A stretch of 64,000 bases of DNA from NCBI GenBank assembly GCA_903864835.1, contig CAIPHK010000011.1, positions 62,001-126,000 of the forward strand. The letters run 5' to 3'. This DNA comes from an uncultured bacterium (lineage in GTDB: Bacteria > Margulisbacteria > Marinamargulisbacteria > SXXA01). Below are positions 32,336 to 41,288 of this stretch, piece after piece. A program made the translations under genes and the position numbers. The notes beneath the pieces were generated by a model. The model had not been told where the DNA came from. It made no database searches and saw only the letters and a list, made by a program, of their open reading frames with translations. How positions within the stretch are numbered: the stretch's first letter is position 1; each line of letters starts with the position of its first letter.

Positions 32336-34061
32336 GCGCGTGGGGGCCCTATTTTTGGCCATCGCTGGCCTCTGGTCCGGAACCGTTCTGGCCGCCACCT
32401 TTTCGAAAGAACGGCTTATCGACGATATTCGCTACGATAGCCTAACATCTCCATCGAGCTCAATTCTTCCCAAAATCGCGTCGCTCAACAGCAAAATTGG
32501 GCAACGTGTCCAGGACAGCTTGGTGTTCCAAGACATCAACTTTCTGTATTTAACGGGGAATTTCAAAACGGTTGAGGCGCTTCCGACAACAATATCTGGC
32601 AATCAGCTTATTTTATTCTTTAAGGTTCAGGAATATCCCACGGTTAACGAAATCAAAGTATTTGGTGCCTCGGCTATCTCTCAGAATATCCTGATAAATC
32701 TCTCCCCCCTATCCAAAGGAGATGTGATGAACACGGTGCAACTCCAAAAATACAAAGACGATATTGAAACGCTTTATCACACCAGGGGGTATGACCTTGC
32801 CCAAGTGTTACAGATCGTTTTTACCCCCTCTAGAGATGTCGTCATTGACGTGACCGAGGGCGAGCTTAGCAGCATCGAAATTCACGGAGTATCCCCCAAC
32901 CTCATCCCGGTGGCTCTTCGCGAGATCAAGTCGCGTCCTGGTGGCCATTTTAATACCCGTCGATTACGAGAGGATCGGGAACGGCTGCTTAAACTGGGAT
33001 ACTTTTCGGATGTCGAATCCCCCCATTTGGAAGACAGCCTGGACCATCGACGGGTCAAAGTCATTTTCAACACACACCCGCGCAAGACCAACGCATTCGA
33101 TGCCGGATTGGAATACTATGAACAAAAAGGCGAGCAGCCTCTCACCGGGTTTCTCCGCACGGATCTTCGCCATTTGGGAATACCCAGCGATCTAACAAGT
33201 ATTAAAATTCAAGCCGCTTGGGACACGGCACCGTACATTCAAGGATACGCCGCGCGATACACTCAGCCATGGATCTTTAATGCCATTCCGGTATCGTTCT
33301 CAACGGGCATTTGGTCTGAGACTCTAAATGAGTTCCTCACACGAGACCGGAATAGCGTCAGCCGTGCCACCTTTTCCAATCAACGGGTTGGAACCGATGT
33401 CGAATTTACATATCCAGTATTCGACGAACTCAGCCTGTCACTCCGTGGGAAATCAGAATCGGTTTTCCCCGATGAAACCAGTGGGATATCAAATTACGAT
33501 ATTCACTCACTGTCACTTAAAATGGATTATCGACTCCTTAAAAATGTTCCAAATCCTCGAACGGGCATCTACACGATCAACATGATTGAACTGGGCGGAA
33601 ATTTGGCGGGGATCAACCTCGGTGGCCTCTCATTTACTCGGATCGTTTCGACACTGGCCGGATTTATGGAAGTGAGCTCTCCAGGCATTCTTGCAGCGCG
33701 CGTCACCGTTGGCGTGTTTCGGCCGGACACAGGCACATCAACCACGTTTGAAAGTGAAGGATTCGACCTCGGCGGACCGAACACAATTCGGGGTTACAAG
33801 GAAACCTTCCCAATATTTGTCGGCAACAAAGAAATCTTGCTTAACCTGGAATATCGTCACGACCTCACCGACACCCTCCAAGGCGTCCTCTTTTGGGATA
33901 CCGGAGAAGCCTTTTCAAGCGGCTGGCCCACGTCGACTAACGGGTTCGTCAGCGGCTACGGTGTCGGCATCCGATTTTATACTCCGGTCGGCCCGTTGCG
34001 ACTGGATATTGCACAAGGGGAGGCCTTGATTCTTCATTTTGGACTGGGACAGACTTTTTAG
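32325..34061 (+). CDS. TamA/BamA-family outer-membrane assembly protein (Omp85)
   Basis: The 578-residue protein has a signal peptide (about 1-23), POTRA-like domains (about 60-275; for example FKVQEYPTVNEIKVFGASAI and VTEGELSSIEIHGV), and a C-terminal Omp85 barrel (about 280-578) with GPNTIRGYKETFPI near the end and a terminal Phe. The beginning of the barrel and its pairing with tamB suggest a TamA role, though the three POTRA units could equally serve as BamA. A potential AT-rich promoter for the next gene follows. Confidence 0.9.
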   Translation: MNFRRVGALFLAIAGLWSGTVLAATFSKERLIDDIRYDSLTSPSSSILPKIASLNSKIGQRVQDSLVFQDINFLYLTGNFKTVEALPTTISGNQLILFFKVQEYPTVNEIKVFGASAISQNILINLSPLSKGDVMNTVQLQKYKDDIETLYHTRGYDLAQVLQIVFTPSRDVVIDVTEGELSSIEIHGVSPNLIPVALREIKSRPGGHFNTRRLREDRERLLKLGYFSDVESPHLEDSLDHRRVKVIFNTHPRKTNAFDAGLEYYEQKGEQPLTGFLRTDLRHLGIPSDLTSIKIQAAWDTAPYIQGYAARYTQPWIFNAIPVSFSTGIWSETLNEFLTRDRNSVSRATFSNQRVGTDVEFTYPVFDELSLSLRGKSESVFPDETSGISNYDIHSLSLKMDYRLLKNVPNPRTGIYTINMIELGGNLAGINLGGLSFTRIVSTLAGFMEVSSPGILAARVTVGVFRPDTGTSTTFESEGFDLGGPNTIRGYKETFPIFVGNKEILLNLEYRHDLTDTLQGVLFWDTGEAFSSGWPTSTNGFVSGYGVGIRFYTPVGPLRLDIAQGEALILHFGLGQTF

Positions 34062-34139
34062 CTGGCCATCCCAATCCCAATCCCGGTATAATTTGATTCT
34101 CCGAGTGGGTACCACTTGGTCTAATAGAAGGAGTGTAAT

Positions 34140-34463
34140 ATGGGTGTAACCTCAGTCACTGACTCAAATTTTGACGCGGAAGTATTAAAGTCTAATCGCC
34201 CTGTATTGGTCGACTTTTGGGCCGAATGGTGTGGGCCATGCCGAATGCTCGCCCCAGTAATCGAAAGCATTTCAGAAAAATATTCGTCGAAACTCAAAGT
34301 CGTAAAACTCGACACCGACGAAAACCAGGTGACCGCCCAGCAATCTGAAATCACTGGAATTCCATGTTGTATTCTTTTTAAAAACGGCAGCGAAATTGCC
34401 CGATTTACCGGATATCGCCCATTAGCGGCGTTTGAAGCGGAACTCATCAAGCACATTGGATAA
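34140..34463 (+). CDS. trxA: thioredoxin
   Basis: A 107-residue thioredoxin with the active site FWAEWCGPC (Cys31, Cys34) and the usual charged Asp in VLVDFW. It reduces protein disulfides, taking electrons from thioredoxin reductase. The cis-proline loop reads GIPCCILF (Pro75, Cys76, Cys77) instead of the usual GIPTLLLF, which puts two more cysteines next to the active site. AAGGAG lies 6 nt before the ATG and TATAAT (34087-34092) is a likely -10 element. Confidence 0.95.
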   Translation: MGVTSVTDSNFDAEVLKSNRPVLVDFWAEWCGPCRMLAPVIESISEKYSSKLKVVKLDTDENQVTAQQSEITGIPCCILFKNGSEIARFTGYRPLAAFEAELIKHIG

Positions 34464-35067
34464 TTCCCAAGCGGACGAGGACCGATTTTTGTCTTTTATG
34501 GAGACGGGGGACGAGGAAAGTCTCTCCCCCGCGGACCGGCTAACATTACTCCATGTCAAAGTCCCCCAAATGAGGAACCTCCCACCGGCCGATTTAGCCT
34601 TTCTAATCAGAACGTTGCGAGGATCAGAGCACAAACTAGCAATTGACGCAGCAACCATCCTCACCCACTGCGACGATACCGTCTTAGCCCAACTAATCGC
34701 CGCCTACCCCCATACCGTCCAAGTCGTTCAGCGTACAATTCTGGCGCTCTTGGCCGGTATTGATTCCGAAGTCGCCGTTCGGTTTCTATTTGAGTTATTA
34801 CAAAGATCCAGTGACGAACGACAAGTTCATTACATCACGGTCTGTTTGGCTAAAAGCAATTATTCCATCTTTACCATTGTCTTTTTTTCATTGCCCACCG
34901 CTAGCCTCCGCTATCGGGTACGACTTCAAGGACTCCTCCGAATGAAAGGATTGGAGTACGCCACACCGTTTCTCATCGCACTCCCGACAATTCCTGACAT
35001 CGAATTCTTTGAGGACACGTACGGGATCGACGAAATCCGAGCCATTGAACAAGGTAAAACCAGATGA
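34456..35067 (+). CDS. HEAT-repeat-like hypothetical protein
   Basis: The roughly 203-residue product is all-helical, with repeated Leu/Ala-rich helix pairs (AIDAATILTHCDDTVLAQLI, EVAVRFLFELLQRSSDERQV) like HEAT or Armadillo repeats, which serve as protein-binding scaffolds. No enzyme motif is visible. The start is uncertain: TTG at 34456 overlaps the thioredoxin stop, while the ATG at 34498 would give a product 14 residues shorter. It overlaps the serpin gene by 4 nt. Confidence 0.72.
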   Translation: MDNSQADEDRFLSFMETGDEESLSPADRLTLLHVKVPQMRNLPPADLAFLIRTLRGSEHKLAIDAATILTHCDDTVLAQLIAAYPHTVQVVQRTILALLAGIDSEVAVRFLFELLQRSSDERQVHYITVCLAKSNYSIFTIVFFSLPTASLRYRVRLQGLLRMKGLEYATPFLIALPTIPDIEFFEDTYGIDEIRAIEQGKTR

Positions 35068-36263
35068 CCTCCCGACCCTGGAGATGGGGACTTGGCCTGA
35101 TCGTCATTCTGACAACAACCATACCCATCTACAGTGCCGTGGTGGACGACCTCATCACGAAGAGCAATTCATTTGGACAACAGTTAGTCAGCCAAGCGGC
35201 GTCTCAAAGACCCACCGCAAATTGTGTCATTGCCCCCCCCAGCCTCATGGTGACATTGGGGATCATTGGCGCAGGCACCGCCGGAAAAACCCGGACCGAG
35301 TGGCAGGCCGCGTTGGGACTTTCTCGTCGAAAATCGACTGATATCGGGCGCGGTTTCTCTCTGCTTCATTCATTACTTACCGACCCCACATTTGACGTCA
35401 CATTTACGACATTTGATTCCATATGGATCAGCGCTGAGACCCACCCACTCGACTCATATATTAAATACAACGCCGAGTTTTTTGACACTGAGGTCCAACG
35501 CATCAATTTTCGATCGACCGACACGTTACCCACCATCCAAAAATGGGTGGCATCAAAAACAAATCACATGATTCGTGACTTTCCGCCCAGAATTGATCCT
35601 GCCACTTCGTTACTAATACTCAACACCCTCTATTTTAAGGGAGATTGGCAATTTCCATTTAACCCCAAGAAGAGCGACGAGCGCCTATTTATATCTCCCG
35701 TCCTTCCGCCCAAAAAAACCCGATTCATGATTCAAACCGGCCAGTTTCAATTTGCCGAAACCCAAGAAGTGCAAGCGATAATTCTACCGTATGGAGACGG
35801 TCGATTTGAGTTGGTAATCGTTGCCCCACGCCGTTGGGACCCCAGTCATTTGCCCTGGCATTGGTTATCCACCGACACCGCGGATTCCTTTGAAAATACG
35901 CAGGTCACACTCGTCATGCCAAAGTTTACATTCACCGCTAAAACACCCTTACGACAAAGCCTGTCAAACAATGGGTTTCAAGGACTATTTTCACCCCATG
36001 CGAATTTTGCCGCTATCGGACCTAATATTCGATTGTCCGACCTGTTACAACAGGTGGTGATTTCCATTGACGAAACGGGAACCCGCGCCGCTGCGGTTAC
36101 TGGCGGGCTCTTTACCGCAACCGCATTGGCTAAAACGACGCCTGCATCGTTAACGCTCACTCGCCCCTTTTTATATGCACTTCGTGATACCATTAGCGGC
36201 CTATATTTATTTGTGGGGACCTATGTTTACCCCGAGGAAATCAACTATGTATCCCAAAATTAA
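35064..36263 (+). CDS. secreted serpin (serine protease inhibitor)
   Basis: The 399-residue length and motifs fit the serpin superfamily: NCVIAPPSLMVTLGIIGAGT (helix B), LLILNTLYFKGDWQFPFNP and LTRPFLYALRDTISGLYLFVG near the end. The hinge of the reactive loop, DETGTRAAAVTGG, has the small residues needed for insertion, so an inhibitory mechanism is plausible. By alignment P1 is about Thr/Ala, which would suit elastase-like proteases. An N-terminal signal or anchor (about 7-23) predicts export. Serpins are patchy in bacteria, which suggests acquisition by transfer. It overlaps both neighbours (ATGA upstream, 17 nt downstream). Confidence 0.92.
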   Translation: MTSRPWRWGLGLIVILTTTIPIYSAVVDDLITKSNSFGQQLVSQAASQRPTANCVIAPPSLMVTLGIIGAGTAGKTRTEWQAALGLSRRKSTDIGRGFSLLHSLLTDPTFDVTFTTFDSIWISAETHPLDSYIKYNAEFFDTEVQRINFRSTDTLPTIQKWVASKTNHMIRDFPPRIDPATSLLILNTLYFKGDWQFPFNPKKSDERLFISPVLPPKKTRFMIQTGQFQFAETQEVQAIILPYGDGRFELVIVAPRRWDPSHLPWHWLSTDTADSFENTQVTLVMPKFTFTAKTPLRQSLSNNGFQGLFSPHANFAAIGPNIRLSDLLQQVVISIDETGTRAAAVTGGLFTATALAKTTPASLTLTRPFLYALRDTISGLYLFVGTYVYPEEINYVSQN

Positions 36264-36999
36264 TGGAAAAATAGCACTAATCACCGGAGCCACCCGAGGC
36301 TTTGGACGCGCGATCGCATTGCGGCTGGCCGCTGAAGGGGCCACAATCATCGTCAATTACCGCCGCAGCATGACAGAGGCGAGTGAGGTCGTCGCCGAAA
36401 TCGAAAAAATGGGCGGAACGGCCGTTGCGATCCGAGCCGATATGGGCGACGAGGATAAAGTCACCGCAATGATGACCCAAATCCAGGCCCAGTTTCCTCG
36501 GTTGGATATCGTCATTGCCAATGCCTCATTCGGAATTCCAGGAACATTAATGGCGGCCAAGTCCAAATATTGGGACATTACGATGAACGCCACCGCAAAA
36601 TCGCTATTATTACTCGCCCTTCACTGCGCCCCAATGATGACCAATGGGGGGCACCTTACGGTGGTCACCAGTTATGGACATCTCCGTATTTTGCCGGGAT
36701 ACGGAGTCGTTGGTCCCGCCAAAGGCGCCGTCGACGCATTAACCAAGTCACTGGCAGTCGAACTCGCGCCACGGGGCATCATCGTCAACGGAGTCATGCC
36801 TGGATTATCGCCCACCAAGTCACTACTTGCGGTTCCTGGCGCTGCCGAGTCCATTGAATCCGTCACCGCCCAAACGCCAATGGGACGACTGATTCGCCCC
36901 GATGAGGTGGCCGACATCGTCGCATTTTTAGTGTCCGGCCAGGCCAACATGATTATTGGCCAGCTCATCATCGCAGACGGTGGCGCCATTTTGATGTGA
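36247..36999 (+). CDS. FabL-like enoyl-ACP reductase (SDR family)
   Basis: The 250-residue short-chain dehydrogenase has the cofactor motif LITGATRGFGRAIA, NAS (in IANASFG), and a catalytic Tyr-x6-Lys in YGVVGPAKGAVDALTKSLAVE. The six-residue spacing and the following ALTKSLAVELAPRGI are typical of FabI/FabL enoyl-ACP reductases rather than of ordinary SDRs (Tyr-x3-Lys). FabL uses NADPH to complete each round of fatty-acid elongation. The start codon lies within the serpin end, and the stop overlaps the folC GTG start. Confidence 0.85.
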   Translation: MYPKINGKIALITGATRGFGRAIALRLAAEGATIIVNYRRSMTEASEVVAEIEKMGGTAVAIRADMGDEDKVTAMMTQIQAQFPRLDIVIANASFGIPGTLMAAKSKYWDITMNATAKSLLLLALHCAPMMTNGGHLTVVTSYGHLRILPGYGVVGPAKGAVDALTKSLAVELAPRGIIVNGVMPGLSPTKSLLAVPGAAESIESVTAQTPMGRLIRPDEVADIVAFLVSGQANMIIGQLIIADGGAILM

Positions 37000-38177
37000 G
37001 TGCCTATTCCGAGGCCATTGAACATCTTCAGCAGGCGGTTGCACGCAGAGGGATTCATTACTCCCTCGACCGTCTTGCTGCGCCGTTAGCGACGCTAGGC
37101 AACCCTCATTTGACCCTGCCACCGGTGATTCATGTGGCGGGAACCAACGGCAAGGGATCCACTACGACATTGATGACCTCCGCGCTCCGCGCCTGTGGAT
37201 TAAAAGTGGGAACCTATATGTCGCCGCATCTTTTATCCTACTGTGAACGAATGGCAATCGATGGCACACCGATATCAGAGGATAATTTTTGCAGGTACCT
37301 CCAGATGGCTATCGCCGCGTCCCCCACCGATATCTCTTCGGAATTTGAACTTCTCACCTTAATGGCCTTTCGATATTTTGCGGATACCCATCCTGATGTA
37401 CTCATCGTTGAAACAGGCCTGGGAGGTCGGCTCGATGCCACCAATGTGGTTCAACCTGCACTATCGGTCCTCACCCCCATCGGGATGGATCATCAGGACA
37501 TTCTCGGATCGGATTTATCGAGTATCGCCGCCGAAAAATCAGGCATTATTAAATTTGGAATACCGGTCATATCCGCACAACAACCCGACGACGCAAAACG
37601 GGTGATCGACGCCACTGCGACAACCCGCCAAACCACCGTCTCCTACATATCCCCCTGGGCCGCACTTCCTACTGGATTCCGACTGAAGGCCGACTATCAA
37701 AAACAAAACGCGGCGGTGGCCGAGGCCGCCGTTACCACTCTATTATCTCAGATCGGCCATCCAATATTGGGGATCTCACAGGGTCTTTCTGACGCATTTA
37801 TTTGGGGCAGATTCACTCAATATCGGTGGGACACCACCACCATCACCATTGACGGTGCCCACAACCCCCATGGGTTATCTGCATTATTCGAAACGATCCC
37901 CTGCCCCACCACCCTATGGATGGGAATGTTGCGTACAAAACCCCTCGCCGAGAGTCTGGCGACCATTCCTCAGTCCGTACAGACCCTTTTCGTCTATTGT
38001 CCAGATCCAAACCGATGGTACACACCGCAAGATTATCGAGAGCTCACCCACCTTCTGGTGACAGAAGCCTCTGTCACTGACTCCCTGCCCGGGCACGATA
38101 GCGACATCCTAATCACCGGATCCCTCTACTTTATTGCCACACTGCGTCCCTTGTTTGCTACACTGACACCCCTATGA
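36996..38177 (+). CDS. folC: folylpolyglutamate synthase / dihydrofolate synthase
   Basis: FolC adds glutamate to dihydropteroate and to folates. The 393-residue protein belongs to the Mur-ligase family with HVAGTNGKGSTTTLMTSALR (P-loop), SPHLLSYCERM, ETGLGGRLDATNVV and GMDHQDILGSDLSSIAAEKS, and the C-terminal TITIDGAHNPHGL. It begins with GTG overlapping the preceding stop by 4 nt and its own stop overlaps the ftsL-like ATG. Confidence 0.95.
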   Translation: MSAYSEAIEHLQQAVARRGIHYSLDRLAAPLATLGNPHLTLPPVIHVAGTNGKGSTTTLMTSALRACGLKVGTYMSPHLLSYCERMAIDGTPISEDNFCRYLQMAIAASPTDISSEFELLTLMAFRYFADTHPDVLIVETGLGGRLDATNVVQPALSVLTPIGMDHQDILGSDLSSIAAEKSGIIKFGIPVISAQQPDDAKRVIDATATTRQTTVSYISPWAALPTGFRLKADYQKQNAAVAEAAVTTLLSQIGHPILGISQGLSDAFIWGRFTQYRWDTTTITIDGAHNPHGLSALFETIPCPTTLWMGMLRTKPLAESLATIPQSVQTLFVYCPDPNRWYTPQDYRELTHLLVTEASVTDSLPGHDSDILITGSLYFIATLRPLFATLTPL

Positions 38178-38482
38178 CTATTCGCCGGGTCCGCCTTCGA
38201 TTTTATGTCACAATTTACACTGCCACCGCGGTTCTCGCCGTTATCGGCCTTGCAATTAATATTCAAACCATCCCTATCAACGAAAACATCCAAAAACTGT
38301 CGATGCGAACCAAGGTATTTCGGGATGAAAACCAGCAATTAAAACTCAAATTGTTAAATACCACTCGGCTCGAAATCGTGGACCAAATTGCAACAGAACG
38401 CCTCTCAATGCAACCACCCGATCAGATTAGATATATCCAGGAAAAAGACAAACCCAATGTTTTCAATCACACCGCGCCTTAG
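38174..38482 (+). CDS. FtsL-like cell-division protein
   Basis: The 102-residue product has a short basic N-terminus, one membrane helix (about 10-32) and a coiled-coil-like periplasmic part (about 35-70: NENIQKLSMRTKVFRDENQQ). This topology and the overlap with the downstream division transpeptidase fit FtsL, which with FtsB and FtsQ activates the septal synthase. Sequence is poorly conserved in this family, so the assignment rests mainly on layout. Confidence 0.75.
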   Translation: MTIRRVRLRFYVTIYTATAVLAVIGLAINIQTIPINENIQKLSMRTKVFRDENQQLKLKLLNTTRLEIVDQIATERLSMQPPDQIRYIQEKDKPNVFNHTAP

Positions 38483-40169
38483 ATCACTTCAACTTTTTCT
38501 TTTTGCATTCATCGGGATATTAATTATTCGACTCCTCTTTTTACAGGTTTTTGAGCATGACTTCTATGTCACAAAATCACAAAACCAGGTCAATAAGGTA
38601 TTTACGATTTACCCCAACCGGGGTGAGATCTACGACCGCAACGGTACCCCTCTCGCATTTTCAAATCCGGTATATTCCGCATATGCGATTCCGACTCAAG
38701 TTGACAACAAAGCGGGATTTGCGCGCGTCGTTTCCAGTATCACAGGACAGCGATACGAGCATGTCTTTCGTCTTGTGAATAACAATGGTGCATTTATTTG
38801 GGTCAAACGAAAGCTCGATACCCGAATGTACGAACAACTCGCGACCCTAAATATTAAGGGGCTTAACTTTGTGCAGGAAGACTTACGGGTTTACCCACAG
38901 AACCAACTCTTGTCCCATGTATTAGGATTTGTCGGCATCGACAATCAAGGGCTCGGAGGATTGGAATATAAATTTGACCAGATGCTTCAGGGAACTCCGG
39001 GACGGATTTTATTGGAGGGAGACCCCCGGGGCTACCGCCTAGTAAGCGGAAAAAAGGAAACGAGGGCACCCTCCCAAGGCGTCCATCTCACGACCACCAT
39101 TGATATTTATCTCCAATATATCTGCCAAAAATATCTCCGAGAAGGCGTCATCGAAAACGGGGGAAGTGGAGGCCAGGTCATCATTATGAACCCTAAAACC
39201 GGTGACATTTTGGCCATGGCGGACTACCCTGAATTCGATAGCAATACCTGGAGGGACAGCACCGACGAATATCGAAAAAACAGTAATATTACGGATGTCT
39301 ATGAACCAGGATCAGTCTTTAAACTGGTGACCGTCGCGGGGGTCTTAAACGAAGAGTTAGTCACTACCCGAACGGTGTTGTTCGTCCCACAAACATTCGT
39401 CATTGGCGGACGTACCATCCGTGAAGCCCATGGACGTTCAGCCGGGGAAAGTGACTATCGAACCGTCGGCGAAATTATTGAAAAATCGATTAACGTTGGG
39501 ACCTCGATTTTGGCCATCAAGCTCGGGCAAAAAAAGTTCTACCATTACATTACCGACTTTGGTTTTGGTAAGCGGACCGGCATTGAACTCCCGGCTGAAT
39601 CACGGGGCATTTTAAATAGTATCACCCATTGGACGGAGCCCGATATTGCCATGATTTCATTTGGGCAAGGGGTAGCAGTAACCCCAATCCAAATGGTAGC
39701 GGCCGTCGCCGCAATCGCCAATCACGGCGAAAAAATAAAACCCCGCATTGTATGGCAAATAACCCAGAAAAAGGACCTCTCGGTCCATGCCATTCCCATC
39801 ACCAGCGAAGGCCAAATTGTTAGCGAAAAAACAGCGAAAGAAGTCGTTAATGTCATGAAAGAAACCGTGAATACAGGCACGGGCATCGGCGCAAAAATTC
39901 CAGGATATTCTATCGGGGGGAAGACCGGCACCGCTCAAAAAGTGCGCCAAGGTGGATTCGGCTACGAGCCTGGAAAATATGTCGCATCCTTCATTGGTTT
40001 TCTTCCGGCGGATGCCCCGGAAGTCGTCATTCTTGTCATTGTCGACTCCCCCAGCAAAAGCATCTATGGGGCCACAGTTGCTATCCCGATCTTCAAAAAA
40101 ATTGCGTTAGCCACCATTGATCATTTGAATATTTATCCTGACCAACCCACCCAGAATCTGGTGAGGTAA
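38457..40169 (+). CDS. ftsI: division-type penicillin-binding protein (FtsI/PBP3-like transpeptidase)
   Basis: The 570-residue class B transpeptidase cross-links septal peptidoglycan. An N-terminal membrane helix (about 8-27) is followed by a pedestal domain with NRGEIYDRNGTPLAFSN, and a transpeptidase domain with the three catalytic motifs: EPGSVFKL (SxxK), SINVGTS (SxN) and GGKTGTAQK (KTG). There is no PASTA domain. The ATG at 38457 gives the usual short cytoplasmic tail and overlaps the ftsL-like gene by 26 nt. No mur or mra genes follow, which is unlike the classical dcw cluster. Confidence 0.94.
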   Translation: MFSITPRLRSLQLFLFAFIGILIIRLLFLQVFEHDFYVTKSQNQVNKVFTIYPNRGEIYDRNGTPLAFSNPVYSAYAIPTQVDNKAGFARVVSSITGQRYEHVFRLVNNNGAFIWVKRKLDTRMYEQLATLNIKGLNFVQEDLRVYPQNQLLSHVLGFVGIDNQGLGGLEYKFDQMLQGTPGRILLEGDPRGYRLVSGKKETRAPSQGVHLTTTIDIYLQYICQKYLREGVIENGGSGGQVIIMNPKTGDILAMADYPEFDSNTWRDSTDEYRKNSNITDVYEPGSVFKLVTVAGVLNEELVTTRTVLFVPQTFVIGGRTIREAHGRSAGESDYRTVGEIIEKSINVGTSILAIKLGQKKFYHYITDFGFGKRTGIELPAESRGILNSITHWTEPDIAMISFGQGVAVTPIQMVAAVAAIANHGEKIKPRIVWQITQKKDLSVHAIPITSEGQIVSEKTAKEVVNVMKETVNTGTGIGAKIPGYSIGGKTGTAQKVRQGGFGYEPGKYVASFIGFLPADAPEVVILVIVDSPSKSIYGATVAIPIFKKIALATIDHLNIYPDQPTQNLVR

Positions 40170-40172
40170 CGG

Positions 40173-41288
40173 ATGGCAACGATCACCCGCGTCGCGCTGT
40201 TTAGCCCAACCTCCCATATTGGGGGAGCAGAACGCAATTTATTGGTTATGTGCCAAGCACTTAAGGACCGAGGAATCGCCTGTGTCGTGATCCTTCCCCC
40301 GGAAGGAGTCCTGATGGATGCGCTGCAAGGCATGGGGATTGCCACCATTGGATTTCCCGAAACCGAACTCAAGTCGGGCCAAATCATCCGAGTGCTATGG
40401 AACTGCCTCCGTTTGTGGCCACGGCTTCGAAAATTTCGACCCCAACTTCTTCATGCCAATTCCATTTTTGGCATGTATTTACCAGTGATCCTCGGCTCGG
40501 TGACACGAATTCCATCGGTGGTTCACTGGGCCGACTTTGACACCCGAACGGGTGACATTCAATTGGTCAAAGTCACCGCGCCACGTAATCGGGTGATTGC
40601 GGTCTCCGACGCAATTCGAGAGACCTTGATTACTGCCGGTGCTAAAGGTAATGCTATTACCGTAATCCATAACGGGAACCCCACCCCGGATCCGACCAAC
40701 GATTCACGAACGGATATTGCCACTGAATTTTCGATCCCTGTAGCCCCATTATGGCTAGGTATTACAGGGAGAATTGACGATTGGAAAGGTCATGGTTACC
40801 TCATCGAAGCGATGGCACTGCTCAAAGAGCTCCCGTTACACCTTATCATCTTGGGCGGTGGCAATGGTCGCCACCCTGCATTCGAAGCTGGTATCCGCCG
40901 CCAAGTCATCGAATTGGGATTATCCGACCGAATTACATTTACAGGGTTCCAATCCGACCCTGCCCGCATTGTACGGTGCCTCGACATCGTGGTCTGCCCG
41001 TCCGACTATGAGCCGTTCGGACTCGTCGCCACTGAAGCGATGGCCTTGGCGAAACCCGTGATTGCCAGCGCGACCGGTGGATTTTTAGAAACCATAATCC
41101 CTGGGGAAACAGGCATTCTCGTCCCCCCAAAATCGGCCACTGATCTTGCCGCCGCCATCCGGCAGTTGGCCACCGACGACGATCTGCGACACACAATGGG
41201 CATCCGAGGGTATCAACGATACCTCGACCGATTCTCAGTCCGACCATTTATCGATTCAATCACCGCCCATTATAATAAAGCCATATGA
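40173..41288 (+). CDS. GT4-family glycosyltransferase
   Basis: A 371-residue GT-B glycosyltransferase. The N-terminal acceptor half starts with SPTSHIGGAERNLLVM; the donor half has LGITGRIDDWKGHGYLIEA and the conserved VVCPSDYEPFGLVATEAMALAKPVIAS-type segment (Glu-x7-Glu). It probably transfers a sugar to a lipid or surface polysaccharide at the cytoplasmic face of the membrane; the substrate is unknown. It starts 3 nt after ftsI and overlaps the next glycosyltransferase as ATGA. Confidence 0.92.
   Translation: MATITRVALFSPTSHIGGAERNLLVMCQALKDRGIACVVILPPEGVLMDALQGMGIATIGFPETELKSGQIIRVLWNCLRLWPRLRKFRPQLLHANSIFGMYLPVILGSVTRIPSVVHWADFDTRTGDIQLVKVTAPRNRVIAVSDAIRETLITAGAKGNAITVIHNGNPTPDPTNDSRTDIATEFSIPVAPLWLGITGRIDDWKGHGYLIEAMALLKELPLHLIILGGGNGRHPAFEAGIRRQVIELGLSDRITFTGFQSDPARIVRCLDIVVCPSDYEPFGLVATEAMALAKPVIASATGGFLETIIPGETGILVPPKSATDLAAAIRQLATDDDLRHTMGIRGYQRYLDRFSVRPFIDSITAHYNKAI

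Noticed and set aside
34067-34084. Short tandem ATCCCA repeats before trxA
   Set aside because: Only about three copies of a 6-nt unit; too short to separate from chance or a simple spacer.
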